Below, piece after piece: positions 34,010 through 43,530 of a stretch of DNA of 64,000 nt. Source of the stretch: an uncultured Hyphomonas sp. (GTDB taxonomy: Bacteria; Pseudomonadota; Alphaproteobacteria; Caulobacterales; Hyphomonadaceae); contig NZ_OY782759.1 of NCBI RefSeq assembly GCF_963678195.1, forward strand, positions 1,550,001 through 1,614,000, read 5' to 3'. The notes under the pieces were generated by a model. It ran no database searches. It worked only from the letters and a program-made list of their open reading frames with translations, and was not told where the DNA came from. The stretch's first letter is position 1. The number at the start of each line of letters is the position of its first letter. Position numbers and translations under genes: made by a program.

Positions 34010-35442
34010 GTGCTCCTCCAACCGGTCAGCGCGTGACCCGCTTTGCGTAAATCTTGTAGTGCTGACGAAAACGCACTGGCCGCTTTCTGGATATCCCCCG
34101 CTTGATGAACTGCGGAGACTGTCCCGCCGGGCCAGCCATTTATGTCGAGGCCATGGTGCAGGCAGGCGACACGTAGATCGTTGTTCAGGACCGGTGATTT
34201 CGCAGATGCTTCTTCAAAAGATATTGTTGTCGGATCGACGTCCCGGAGCGAGCGATCGTTGGGATTGAGGAACAGGTGAACAGCGGAATGCTGCCCATAC
34301 GCACGCCATTGAATGCCCGCTTCCTCCAGTACATTATTAAATGCCTCGCGGACGGCCTCGGCCGCTACTTCGGCCGCATTTCCAGCTTTGCCGTCGGCTA
34401 TGAGCTTGAGCGTAGCTGTTCCGGCTGCTGCTACGAGTGGAGATCCGTTTCCGGTGCCCATATGAGATATTCCCGGTCGTTGGCTTTGGCTGATTCGATT
34501 GTCCAGCGGCGCGAGGATTTCGTCCTTCCCGGCGATCGCGCCGCAGGGCAGGCCGCCGCCCAGTATCTTGCCGAGAACCGTCAGGTCAGGCTGGACGTTG
34601 AGTAAAGACTGAGCACCGCCCGGTGCCACGCGGAAGCCGGTGATCGTCTCGTCAAAAATGCAGATCGTACCTGACGCGTGCGCAGCTGCCGCCAGTTCAG
34701 AAACCCATTCGGCCCCGAGTGGGTATTTCCCGAAAGAGCCACCTGTTGGCTCAATGATCAAAGCAGCGAACTGCTTTGAGGAGAGTGCTTCACAGGCGGC
34801 CTGCGGCGTCGTTGCCGTGACTAAAGCGTATCCAGGCAATGTACCTTGTAAACCGTCATCCAGCTCGAGTGTTGTACAAGGCATGCTGGCGGGCGCAATC
34901 CAACCACAGTAGTGGCCACGGAGTGTCAGGACAGGCGATCTGCCTGTTCGTTCGCGGGCAATTGCGAAAGCGAGCATGCAGGCTTCATTTCCAGACGCTG
35001 TGAAACGAACTTTCTGAATCCCCGGCATAAGCGCACAGACGGTCTCGGCCCAGAGGATTTCCCGCTCGCTTGTGGCGCTGAAATTTAGCCCCTCCTTCAG
35101 TGCAGTTTCGCACGCTGCCAAAACGGTCGGATGCCCATGTCCCAGGATCAGTGATCCATTCCCACACTGAAGGTCGGTGACACTGCGACCGTCCGTTCCA
35201 GTCTTTTCTGCGCCTTGCGCATGCGCGGCGACAAAGGAAAGAGGAGACAGCTGACGGGCGTCATGGCTCGCTCCGCCGGGCAGGACGGCGAGTGCACGCT
35301 TTTCGGAGATACCAGCAACTCCGGTCTGAGATTCTGAAGAATTTTCCATTTCTGAAAAATTCTGCATGGGTTTTGGTTTTTGTTTCGCGTCTTGGCTTGC
35401 CTGCTGCCCATAGATCGGGCTTTCAGGCTTCATTTTCGACAT
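34006..35442 (-). CDS. Class III PLP aminotransferase, GSA-aminomutase-like (second copy)
   Basis: I start at ATG 35442, which has AGGA about 8 bases upstream, giving 478 residues. A polar N-terminal extension of about 45 residues precedes the conserved part. Motifs are FTASGNEACMLAFAIARERTG, GHYCGWI, the Asp in CIFDETITGFR and the PLP Lys in LTVLGKILGGGLPCG. It belongs to the same subgroup as the enzyme at 25899-27254 but is clearly diverged, so the two likely serve different substrates or steps. It is first in the operon aminotransferase, Zn-ribbon, thiolase, acyl-CoA ligase, DgcA, an order that would suit transamination of a beta-amino acid followed by CoA activation and thiolysis. Confidence 0.8.
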   Translation of the reverse strand: MSKMKPESPIYGQQASQDAKQKPKPMQNFSEMENSSESQTGVAGISEKRALAVLPGGASHDARQLSPLSFVAAHAQGAEKTGTDGRSVTDLQCGNGSLILGHGHPTVLAACETALKEGLNFSATSEREILWAETVCALMPGIQKVRFTASGNEACMLAFAIARERTGRSPVLTLRGHYCGWIAPASMPCTTLELDDGLQGTLPGYALVTATTPQAACEALSSKQFAALIIEPTGGSFGKYPLGAEWVSELAAAAHASGTICIFDETITGFRVAPGGAQSLLNVQPDLTVLGKILGGGLPCGAIAGKDEILAPLDNRISQSQRPGISHMGTGNGSPLVAAAGTATLKLIADGKAGNAAEVAAEAVREAFNNVLEEAGIQWRAYGQHSAVHLFLNPNDRSLRDVDPTTISFEEASAKSPVLNNDLRVACLHHGLDINGWPGGTVSAVHQAGDIQKAASAFSSALQDLRKAGHALTGWRST

Positions 35443-35705
35443 TGGGGATATCCTACTCACTAAGCTCGGTAAGGCGAAACTTGCCGGAACAAGAGATATC
35501 GGACGAGTTGTGTGCTCGCTGCCTTCTGGTTTCAGGAGAAAAACAACAAAAAAATTATCCAATCAAGAAAAATATTGCGAAACAAGATAATTTTGTGTAT
35601 CTGCCAAGACGGTGACTGTCGGCTTGTCCGGGCACTAATTCAATAATTCAATGGTCACGCGACGGGCGCGGGGCCCAAAATCAAAAATTAAGATCGGGGA
35701 AAATC
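35443..35705. promoter_or_regulatory. Divergent promoter region with AAAATTATCTT sites
   Basis: This region lies between the divergent aminotransferase and TonB-receptor operons. It holds AAAAATTATCC (35550-35560, plus strand) and AAGATAATTTT (35584-35594, the reverse complement of AAAATTATCTT). They face each other with about 24 bases between them. The same 11 bases occur before dgcN (52248-52258) and before the TonB receptor at 63313 (63243-63253). A shared regulator is inferred. Confidence 0.45.
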
Positions 35706-37928
35706 TTGGTGCACGCGAAAAGGTTCTTTGAAAGAAAGATCATCCGTTTTGCCGCTGTTGCGGCAACCAGTGTCTTATGCTGGCAGTCTTTCGCTCTCGC
35801 CGATGAGGCAACAGCAGATGAGGCAACGGTAGATGAGGCCACCGCAGAATCGGACAGTGATACGGTTCTGGACGTAGTCTATGTGACGTCCACCAAGCGG
35901 ACAGAGATTTTGCAGGATGTTCCTCAGTCGATCAGCCTTCTGGATGAAGAATATCTTTCCCGTCTGAGTTCTGACAGTCTTGCCGACTATGCTGACTTCG
36001 TGCCTGGCCTCGAACTTCAGACGTTTGCGCCCGGGCGTAGTCGTATAACCATGCGGGGCATATCGCCTGACGAGCAGACAGGCCTCACAACGGTCAGCTT
36101 TTATCTCGACGAGATCCCGATGACGGCGGCCGGCCAGACTGCGCAGCCTGAAGTTCAGCTCTATGATATTGAGCGGGTTGAATTGCTCCGTGGTCCGCAA
36201 GGCACGCTTTACGGAGAGGGTGCGATGGGGGGGACGATACGCATCATTACGGCCAAGCCTGATACTGAGGAAGCAGGGGGCTCGTTCAAGTTATCCACTC
36301 AGACGATCGATGGTGGTGAGAGTGGCTATTCCTTGGCAGGCATGATCAACTTGCCGCTTGTCAAGGACAAGCTGGCTGCCCGGATTGTCGCCGAGACGCG
36401 TGAAAATCCCGGTTGGATCGATCAGCGAAATTTGACCATTCCTGATCCGTCGCTCGCGCCGCCATCGCGCTATGTCATTGCGTCAGAAGAAGAGGATGTG
36501 AACTCGTCGACCAACTCCTGGGTTCGTGCGGCGCTGCGCTACACGCCGACCGATAATCTCACGATCGACTTGACCTACCTGCACGATAAACTTGATGTGA
36601 ACAGTTCCAATCAGGCGAACATCGATTTCGACACGAACCAGAATCTGGGTCTGACGCCGAGTGAAAATGAAAGTGATCTCTGGAACCTGACGGGGAGCTA
36701 TGACTTTGACGGGTTCACTCTGACGTCGGCCAGCTCTTATACGACCCGTGATACGATTACTAAGACCCCGCAGGAGCCGGTTCTACTCGGCACTACGGAT
36801 TTGTCGACCTATGAGACGGTCAGCGCAGATGAAACAACATCCTTCACGCAGGAAGTGCGGGCCGTATCGAATGGTGAAGGACCGTTCCGCTGGGCGGTGG
36901 GGGCGTATTATCGCAATGGTTCGTATAAAAATGACATTGCTGCAACGGGTTATGTTCCTGCGTTGATGTCAGAGATTCCCATCTTCTCGATCACCAACAG
37001 TTCTGATTTTCGGACCCATGCCGTGTTTGGCGAAGTGGAGTACGATCTCACCGATATCCTGACTGTTGTCGCTGGCGCCCGCTGGTTCGAGGAAAAGGAA
37101 GAGGCGCCGGGCGGGCTTGAGCGCAAATCCGATGATATAACGCCGCGTGTGACTTTGAAGGTCGAGCCGTCCGACAGTTTTATGGCCTATGCCACCTATT
37201 CAGAAGGATACCGGTCTGGAGGCTTCAACCCGAATGCCGGCCCAACTCAGTATGAGCCTGATACGACACAGAATTACGAAATTGGCGCAAAATATACGCG
37301 GGGTGGCCTGAGTGCTTCCGGTGCGGTCTATTATATTGACTGGTCGGATATGCAATTCATTCAGTTGGATTCCGGTGGTTTCTTTACATTCGTGGGTAAT
37401 GCGAGTGCGGCATCGAGTACGGGGGCTGAATTCGACCTTGTCTACGATTTTGACAATGGGATCTGGGCGCGAATTGGCGGAAATGTGACCGACGCGAAGC
37501 TTGAAAGTGATGTGTTCGGAAACTTTACAGGTGTGATCCCAGCGGGACGTGCCCTGCCGGCAGTTCCTGAGTATAAGCTCGGTCTTTCCGGGGGCTATGA
37601 CACGACCCTCCAGTCTGGTTATACGGTAGGTGTATCTGGGGGTATCAGCTTTGTCGGCCCTCAAGAGTCGAAGCTTGAAGAAGGCGGTACTTATACCGAA
37701 CCCTTGTTTGGTTCGTCATATACGATTGGTAGCTCGATCGATTCGTATGCGTCCGGCCGTATCCGCGCGCAGTTGGGGAAGGATAACTGGACGGCGGCGG
37801 TCTACATCAACAATATCTTCAACGAAGAGGCGGCCATCGGAAACGATAACTACCTGCCGACTTTTGGCCAGCCACTCTACTATCTCCAGCCGCGGACCTT
37901 CGGTGTAGAGCTCTCCAGCCGGTTCTGA
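35706..37928 (+). CDS. TonB-dependent outer membrane receptor
   Basis: The start codon is TTG 35706 or GTG 35709. A signal peptide covers about 1-32 (ending ALA|DE). The mature N-terminus begins with a DEATxDEATxDEAT run before the plug domain (VYVTSTKRTEILQDVPQSI, then RGPQGTLYGEGAMGGTIRI). A beta-barrel follows, with a C-terminal FGVELSSRF ending in Phe. Such receptors bring scarce, large ligands across the outer membrane with energy from TonB. It heads an operon of a transporter, three serine hydrolases and two M81 peptidases, so a peptide-like ligand is likely. Iron or vitamin B12 uptake is less likely in this context. Confidence 0.88.
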   Translation: MVHAKRFFERKIIRFAAVAATSVLCWQSFALADEATADEATVDEATAESDSDTVLDVVYVTSTKRTEILQDVPQSISLLDEEYLSRLSSDSLADYADFVPGLELQTFAPGRSRITMRGISPDEQTGLTTVSFYLDEIPMTAAGQTAQPEVQLYDIERVELLRGPQGTLYGEGAMGGTIRIITAKPDTEEAGGSFKLSTQTIDGGESGYSLAGMINLPLVKDKLAARIVAETRENPGWIDQRNLTIPDPSLAPPSRYVIASEEEDVNSSTNSWVRAALRYTPTDNLTIDLTYLHDKLDVNSSNQANIDFDTNQNLGLTPSENESDLWNLTGSYDFDGFTLTSASSYTTRDTITKTPQEPVLLGTTDLSTYETVSADETTSFTQEVRAVSNGEGPFRWAVGAYYRNGSYKNDIAATGYVPALMSEIPIFSITNSSDFRTHAVFGEVEYDLTDILTVVAGARWFEEKEEAPGGLERKSDDITPRVTLKVEPSDSFMAYATYSEGYRSGGFNPNAGPTQYEPDTTQNYEIGAKYTRGGLSASGAVYYIDWSDMQFIQLDSGGFFTFVGNASAASSTGAEFDLVYDFDNGIWARIGGNVTDAKLESDVFGNFTGVIPAGRALPAVPEYKLGLSGGYDTTLQSGYTVGVSGGISFVGPQESKLEEGGTYTEPLFGSSYTIGSSIDSYASGRIRAQLGKDNWTAAVYINNIFNEEAAIGNDNYLPTFGQPLYYLQPRTFGVELSSRF

Positions 37929-37951
37929 AGATAGTTTAAGCCGAAACTCAC

Positions 37952-37975
37952 CGGGCAAGGCGTAAGCCTTGCCCG
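37952..37975 (+). terminator. Hairpin between receptor and transporter genes
   Basis: CGGGCAAGGC (37952-37961) and GCCTTGCCCG (37966-37975) form a perfect 10-bp stem closed by a GTAA (GNRA) tetraloop, followed by CACCTTTC. It lies in the 74-base gap after the TonB receptor. It could partly terminate transcription or protect the receptor mRNA, giving more receptor than downstream enzymes. Confidence 0.65.
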
Positions 37976-38002
37976 CACCTTTCAGGAAGAGAAATTCCCA
38001 AA

Positions 38003-39397
38003 ATGCCTGATAAAAACAGTGCTCGAGGTTCCGGTCCGCGCTTATCTTTCCTGTCGCTTTTGATCTTCGGCAGCCCGGGCGTTGCTGCGACGTTGCTGGT
38101 AACTCCCATTTATGGTGTCCTGCCCAGCTACTATGCCCTGAACACGAAGGTGACTCTGGCGCAAGTTGCTGCGGTTTTTCTCGTGGCTCGCGTTCTGGAT
38201 GCGCTGACAGACCCATTGGTTGGGATACTTTCGGACCGCACTCGCACGCCGATCGGGGCCCGACTGCCCTGGATGATTTGCGGCGCCGCGCTGGCAATGC
38301 CATCTGTATACTATCTATTTGTGCCTCCTCCGTCGGCCGATATGACGTATTTTTTCATTTGGTCTTTCCTGGCGATGACAGCTTGGACTCTGTTGACCAT
38401 ACCTCACAATGCCTGGGCGGCTGAGTTGGCAGTCGACTATGATGAGCGTTCGCGCATCTTCGGAGTGAAGAACGTCTTGGCCTCTCTGGGAGGCTTCATG
38501 TTCTTTCTCCTGCCGGTTATGCTTTTCCCAATTACGCATACGACAGAGTTCGAGCATGAGACCATGATGGGGCTGGTCGTCCTGCTCTGGATTCTTCTAC
38601 CGCTGACGCTTCTCTGGGCGACACTAAAGGCGCCGCTGAAACCGCCAGGCGATATCCGGGCGACAGTCAAGGAAGCCAGCCTGATGGATGTTTTGCGCTC
38701 AGTTGCGCGCAATAAGCCATTCCTTCAGTTCGTTATGATTACAAGTTTCGGCGGCATTGCAAACGGCATGACGACGGCGCTCATATTCCTGTATGTGCAG
38801 GACTACATGAAACTCGGCGACTACTTTTATCTTGTTGGAATTGTAGGAGCGGTTTGTTCCATTCTGTCTGTTCCGCTTTGGATCAGACTTTCGAAAAAGT
38901 TTAACAAGCACTCGGTCTGGGCAATTGGTCTGATCCTGGAGAGTCTTATCGGATTGTCGCTCGTTTTCCTTCAGCCGGGACCAGCTGCGCTTGTGCCGCT
39001 CTTCATCATTTTGATTGCCGGAGGTATCATGCGGGGGGTGAGTCTTCCGCTTCCCGCATCGGTGCTTGCCGATGTCGCCGACTACGAAGCCTGGAAGCAG
39101 AATACGAATGCGACTGGGAACTATTTCTCCTTGCTCGTCCTTTTGTCGAAGACAACAGCGGCACTTGGTGGGGCCCTTGCGCTTTTTGTGAGCGGCGCGA
39201 TGGGGTATGTCCCGAATTCTGAGGATGCCCAGAATATTTCAGCCCTCATGGTGCCGATGGTCTTTATTCCTCTCTTCTTCAGCTTGGTTGCTGCATTCCT
39301 TCTCTGGCGCTTCCCGCTCAACCGTGGTCGCCAGGCGATCATTGCGAAGCGGCTCGCGCAGCGGGCGGATAGAGAACTGGCGAAAACGACGGCATGA
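38003..39397 (+). CDS. GPH-type major facilitator transporter
   Basis: The 464-residue protein has about 12 membrane helices. The loop VARVLDALTDPLVGILSDRTRTPIGARLPW matches the glycoside-pentoside-hexuronide:cation symporter group (MFS_2), with its D-x-x-x-DPx-x-G-x-x-D/SD-R-T signature, and WAAELAVDYDERSRIFG follows. In other clusters such proteins carry sugars or small solutes through the inner membrane with Na+ or H+. Its place between the TonB receptor and the hydrolases suggests that it moves the ligand or its first breakdown product into the cytoplasm. It overlaps the next gene by 4 bases. Confidence 0.82.
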   Translation: MPDKNSARGSGPRLSFLSLLIFGSPGVAATLLVTPIYGVLPSYYALNTKVTLAQVAAVFLVARVLDALTDPLVGILSDRTRTPIGARLPWMICGAALAMPSVYYLFVPPPSADMTYFFIWSFLAMTAWTLLTIPHNAWAAELAVDYDERSRIFGVKNVLASLGGFMFFLLPVMLFPITHTTEFEHETMMGLVVLLWILLPLTLLWATLKAPLKPPGDIRATVKEASLMDVLRSVARNKPFLQFVMITSFGGIANGMTTALIFLYVQDYMKLGDYFYLVGIVGAVCSILSVPLWIRLSKKFNKHSVWAIGLILESLIGLSLVFLQPGPAALVPLFIILIAGGIMRGVSLPLPASVLADVADYEAWKQNTNATGNYFSLLVLLSKTTAALGGALALFVSGAMGYVPNSEDAQNISALMVPMVFIPLFFSLVAAFLLWRFPLNRGRQAIIAKRLAQRADRELAKTTA

Positions 39398-40734
39398 CTT
39401 GTTCCGGTGATTTGTCAGACTTGACGGCCCGCCTTGATGAATTGACCCGGCGCTTCGGAGTTCCCGGCGCAAGTATGTCGGTTTTACGAGATGGCGTGGT
39501 CAGTAACGCAGCAAGCGGCGTACTGAACATCGAAACCGGGGTCGAAACCCGGTCCAATAGCTTGTTTCAGGTTGGCTCCATCACCAAAGCGTTCACGGCG
39601 ACGCTGATCATGCGTGCCGCAGGGGAGGGACGCATTTCGATCGATGACCCGCTGCAGAGCCTTTTGGGCTTTGCGGTTGGCGATGGTGAATGGGCCAAAG
39701 CTGTCACGATTCGACAGTTGCTGGCTCATACGAGCGGACTTGATGGCGACCTCTTTATCGATACCGGCAGGGATGATGATGCGCTCGCGCGATATTCTCT
39801 CAAATGCAAGTCGCTGAAATTCGTCTGTCCGCCGGATGCATTCTACAATTACTGTAACGCTGGATATGCATTGCTTGGCCGAGTCCTCGAGCTTGTCTAT
39901 GAAGGCTGTTACGACGATGTCTTGCGCCAGTACCTTACGGCTCCGCTCGGTATGGATCGCTCGACCACTCGGCCGGAGGAGGCGCTTTGCGCCCGGGTCT
40001 CCGCCGGCCACATTGTGGACGCGACGGGTGCGGCGTCACTTGCCCCGTATACACCGTTGCCACGTGCTCTGGGACCGGCCGGGCTGACGCTTCATTCCAC
40101 GGCAGAAGACCTTGTTCGTTTCGGGCAGGCGCATCTCAGTGGCACCGCTCCGTTGTCGCCGGACTTGTGCCGCGCGATGCAGGCGCCGCAGGTCGACCTT
40201 CCGGAAGGTGCATCATGGGGGCTTGGCTGGAAGCTCATAACTGCCAATGGAGTCGAGTTTTTCGGTCATGATGGCGGGACCATCGGCCAGGGCGCATTTC
40301 TTTGGATGTGTCCATCTCGGGGAATAGCGGTCAGCCTATGCGCAAACGGTGGTGCGTCGCATCATCTCTGGGATGCGCTTGCGGGTCCGTTGTTCGAGGA
40401 TGTGTGTGGCGCGGCGCCGCTGGTCGAAAAACTTCCAGTCGCACCGTGTGCAGATATGACGCCGTACATCGGGGAATATGAAAATGAGGGCGTGCGGATG
40501 AAGGTTTCGGAAGAGGCGGGGCAATTGCACGTCGTCGCGGTTCATAAGTACTTCTCAATGCCTGACACGGAATTCAAAATGGTTCCTGTCGGGGAAAACC
40601 GGTTTCGCGCCACAATCGGCGACCAGGACCGGGTTGTTACCGCGTTCTATCAACCTGACACGAATGGTAAGTTCCAATATTTCTCGGCTGGACGAGTCCA
40701 TCAGCGCATCTGTCGTGGAGACGGGCATGCCTGA
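39394..40734 (+). CDS. Class C beta-lactamase-fold serine hydrolase 1 (S12)
   Basis: The 446-residue protein has the three motifs of the S12/class C beta-lactamase family: S-I-T-K (Ser62, Lys65), Y-C-N (153-155) and H-D-G (His292, in GHDGG). No signal peptide is seen, so it should be cytoplasmic. The extra C-terminal domain of about 110 residues (ADMTPYIGEYENEG on) is a lipocalin-like beta domain found in D-aminopeptidase- or esterase-like members. MlrB of the microcystin pathway also belongs to this family. Here it most likely cuts an amide or ester in an imported peptide. The exact bond is unknown. Confidence 0.82.
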   Translation: MTCSGDLSDLTARLDELTRRFGVPGASMSVLRDGVVSNAASGVLNIETGVETRSNSLFQVGSITKAFTATLIMRAAGEGRISIDDPLQSLLGFAVGDGEWAKAVTIRQLLAHTSGLDGDLFIDTGRDDDALARYSLKCKSLKFVCPPDAFYNYCNAGYALLGRVLELVYEGCYDDVLRQYLTAPLGMDRSTTRPEEALCARVSAGHIVDATGAASLAPYTPLPRALGPAGLTLHSTAEDLVRFGQAHLSGTAPLSPDLCRAMQAPQVDLPEGASWGLGWKLITANGVEFFGHDGGTIGQGAFLWMCPSRGIAVSLCANGGASHHLWDALAGPLFEDVCGAAPLVEKLPVAPCADMTPYIGEYENEGVRMKVSEEAGQLHVVAVHKYFSMPDTEFKMVPVGENRFRATIGDQDRVVTAFYQPDTNGKFQYFSAGRVHQRICRGDGHA

Positions 40735-42049
40735 GGCAGGTTTCACGACAAGACTTTCCGAACTCATGCAGGAGGTCTACGAAGACACCGGACTGGATGG
40801 CGCGGCGGTGGCGGTTAGTGACGGGAATGAGACCCACTCTGCGGCGGCAGGTTTTGCCAATCGGCTCGAAGGCATCGAAGCGACACGGGATACGCTCTTT
40901 CACATCGGGTCTGTCACCAAGGCAATTACCGCCGAACTGATTTGGCGACTTGTGTCTCTGCGGCGTCTCCGTATCGACGCTCCGGTTGCAGAAGTGTTGC
41001 CCGAGATTACGCATCTCAGGGTCTTTCAAGACCGGGAGATTACGGTTGACCGGCTCTTGAGCCACACATCGGGTCTGGACGGGGATGTTATGCCCGACGT
41101 AGGCCAAAGCCGTGATGTCCTTCGGCAGTTCATGTGCCAGGTAGGCGAGCTTGATGCGCTGGCTACACCAGGAGTAGTCTTTTCCTATTCGAATTTCGCC
41201 TACAATGTTCTTGGCAGGATCATCGAGACCTGCGGTGGCAAAGCCTTTGAAGATGCGCTTAGCCTGCTCCTCCAGGGACAATACAATCTCACGCACTTCG
41301 CGTGTGTCCCGGATGCGAAGCTTCGTTTCCGGACTGCTGTGGCATTCAACGAAACGCCATCTGGACCCTACCCGCTTATAGCCGGGCCTGGGTCGAATAT
41401 TGCGTCTGGTACGATACTGGCGATGAGTGTTCCGGACCTTGTCCGCTGGGCGAGTCAGGTCATCAGGACTGACGCCTTCGCTCATATGATGCAACCCCAG
41501 GTCAGGCTGCCACATAGCCACCGCTATGACGGATGGGGTGCAGGTTTGGCAATTGTTGATGAGGTAGCGGGCATCGTAGGTCACGATGGCGGGACGGCGG
41601 GGACCTCAACCTTCCTAAGGATAGCACCGCAGGACGGAATGGTTTGGGCGCTTTCATGTACCGGGGCTGGTGCGGCGGCCGCTTGGAAGCGGGTCGACGC
41701 CGAGGTGCGACAGGTGCTGAAGCAACCTGTGGCAAAGGCAAAAACGTTCGTGCCGGCAAGCGTTCCTGATCCTGCACTCTATGCCGGAACCTATAAACGA
41801 CATGGAACAATCTACCGGATCGAGCCGGGAACCGGGGGCACTCTTGTCCTCAATACGGAGGGTGAGACGGCAACGCCGTTGCTGAACGGTCTTGTCCTCA
41901 GTCCGGTCAACGAGACCATTTTTGAAGCAAGGATCGAAGCCCTGAAGGCAAACCTCTGGGTCTCTTTCCATGAATTCCAGCCCGATGGCCGGCCGAGCCT
42001 GTTTTATGCACTCGAGAGGATGTCGCGGCGCACGGAGAGCAACCAATGA
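40727..42049 (+). CDS. Class C beta-lactamase-fold serine hydrolase 2 (S12)
   Basis: ATG 40727 overlaps the end of hydrolase 1 by 8 bases; an in-frame upstream start exists but would run deep into that gene. The 440-residue protein has S-V-T-K (Ser62, Lys65), Y-S-N (154-156) and H-D-G (His286, in GHDGGTAG), then a C-terminal beta domain (LYAGTYKRHGTIYRIE). It is similar in size and motif spacing to hydrolase 1, so the pair probably came from a tandem duplication that has since diverged. The stop overlaps the start of the first M81 gene. Confidence 0.82.
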   Translation: MPEAGFTTRLSELMQEVYEDTGLDGAAVAVSDGNETHSAAAGFANRLEGIEATRDTLFHIGSVTKAITAELIWRLVSLRRLRIDAPVAEVLPEITHLRVFQDREITVDRLLSHTSGLDGDVMPDVGQSRDVLRQFMCQVGELDALATPGVVFSYSNFAYNVLGRIIETCGGKAFEDALSLLLQGQYNLTHFACVPDAKLRFRTAVAFNETPSGPYPLIAGPGSNIASGTILAMSVPDLVRWASQVIRTDAFAHMMQPQVRLPHSHRYDGWGAGLAIVDEVAGIVGHDGGTAGTSTFLRIAPQDGMVWALSCTGAGAAAAWKRVDAEVRQVLKQPVAKAKTFVPASVPDPALYAGTYKRHGTIYRIEPGTGGTLVLNTEGETATPLLNGLVLSPVNETIFEARIEALKANLWVSFHEFQPDGRPSLFYALERMSRRTESNQ

Positions 42050-43530
42050 AATTCTATTGTGGTGTCGTGATTCATGAAACAAGCCGGTATTCTCCTATCC
42101 CGACCAATCTCGATAGCTATCGCGAAACCAGCCTATACCTTCCGTCAACGAATGAAGGTTCCAGATGGCGTGACCGGATCGTCGATGAAGTAGGTTGGAA
42201 GCAGATCCTCGGGCCGGGCGGGCATGAGGTCGCTGTCGGCGTACTTGCATCTGCGCAACCGAGCTTGCCGACCTCCGCTGCGGCCTATGGCCGACTTCGC
42301 AATGAGATGCTTGATGCGTTACGCAAGGCGATGCCTGTAGATGCCGTGGCGCTGTTCCTTCATGGGGCCCAGGTTGCCGAAGGCGTGGATGATTGCGAAG
42401 GCGACATGCTGAAAGGCGTTCGCGAGATTGTAGGCCCGGACGTGCCCGTGGGCGTTGTGTTTGATCTTCATGGCAATGTCTCGGATGAAATGGTGAGGTA
42501 TGCGGATGTCCTGCTCGCGTGCCTTGAGTATCCACACATCGATTTTTCACCGCGTGCGGCACAGGTCGCCCAACTTCTGGAGCGAGCCTACCGGGGTGAC
42601 GTTCGCCCTGTTATGGCGCATGTGCGTGTGCCCATGCTTGGAACCTACTATACGACTCGTTCACCGATGCGGGAATTTGTGGATTGGGCGAAGAGCCATG
42701 AAGGGCGGGACGGCATTCTCGGCGTGAGCCTGATCCATGGGTTTGCCTGGTCAGACGTAGAGGCCTGCGGCGCGGGGGTGATCGTCGTTGCCGATGGTGA
42801 TGAGGCCGCGGCGCAACGTCTTGCTGAAGAGATTGCGGAAAAATACTTCGCTTTGCGCGATGAGATTCGGGAACCGAAACCTTCGACTGCAGAAGCCGTG
42901 GCGGAAGCGCTGGCCCATCAGGGGGCGCCGGTCGTGATCGCGGATACAACTGATAATCCGGGGGGCGGGGCTGCGGGCGATTCAACCTTCCTTTTGAGCG
43001 AACTCCTGAATGCGGGCGTAAAGAATGCAGCGCTCGGCATGATCTGGGATCCGGTTGCAGTGCAGATGGCGATGCGGGCAGGGGAGGGCGCGACAATTGA
43101 CCTGCGTCTAGGCGGAAAGTGCGGGCCTGCGTCTGGTGCCCCGCTTGATGTGAAGGCTAAGGTTCTGAAGTGTAGGACAGACGCTGCACAAGTGGCGCAG
43201 GGCGTTCTCTCTCCTCTCGGTGATGCGGTGATGATAGAGATCGGTGGTGTGCGAGTTGTGCTGAATTCGTTACGCAATCAGGTATTCGACACCGCTTGCT
43301 TCGAGGAATTCGGAATCGATCCACGGGACCTGGAAATAGTGGTCGTGAAGAGCCACCAGCATTTTTACCAGACCTTCGGTCCATTTGCATCGAAAGTGAT
43401 CTACGCATCACCACCGGGCACGGTGGATCAGAACTATGCGGAACTTGGCTTGAAGAAAGTGCGGCGGCCGATCTATCCGATTGACAAACCACCATTTGCC
43501 GCATTCGACCGGGAATGGAGTGCAGAATGA
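42046..43530 (+). CDS. M81 family metallopeptidase (MlrC-like) 1
   Basis: The 494-residue protein has an N-terminal M81/MlrC domain with HETSRYSPIPT (10-20), ALFLHGAQVAEGVDDCEGD and the zinc ligands Asp140, His142 (FDLHGN) and His164 (EYPHIDF). The spacing D-x-H-x21-H is the same as in MlrC of Sphingomonas (Asp167, His169, His191). The C-terminal domain has DTTDNPGGGAAGDSTF and VVVKSHQHF. MlrC cleaves the linear tetrapeptide made from microcystin at the Adda-Glu bond. Here only the peptidase type is supported, not the substrate. It overlaps both neighbours by 4 bases. Confidence 0.85.
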   Translation: MKFYCGVVIHETSRYSPIPTNLDSYRETSLYLPSTNEGSRWRDRIVDEVGWKQILGPGGHEVAVGVLASAQPSLPTSAAAYGRLRNEMLDALRKAMPVDAVALFLHGAQVAEGVDDCEGDMLKGVREIVGPDVPVGVVFDLHGNVSDEMVRYADVLLACLEYPHIDFSPRAAQVAQLLERAYRGDVRPVMAHVRVPMLGTYYTTRSPMREFVDWAKSHEGRDGILGVSLIHGFAWSDVEACGAGVIVVADGDEAAAQRLAEEIAEKYFALRDEIREPKPSTAEAVAEALAHQGAPVVIADTTDNPGGGAAGDSTFLLSELLNAGVKNAALGMIWDPVAVQMAMRAGEGATIDLRLGGKCGPASGAPLDVKAKVLKCRTDAAQVAQGVLSPLGDAVMIEIGGVRVVLNSLRNQVFDTACFEEFGIDPRDLEIVVVKSHQHFYQTFGPFASKVIYASPPGTVDQNYAELGLKKVRRPIYPIDKPPFAAFDREWSAE

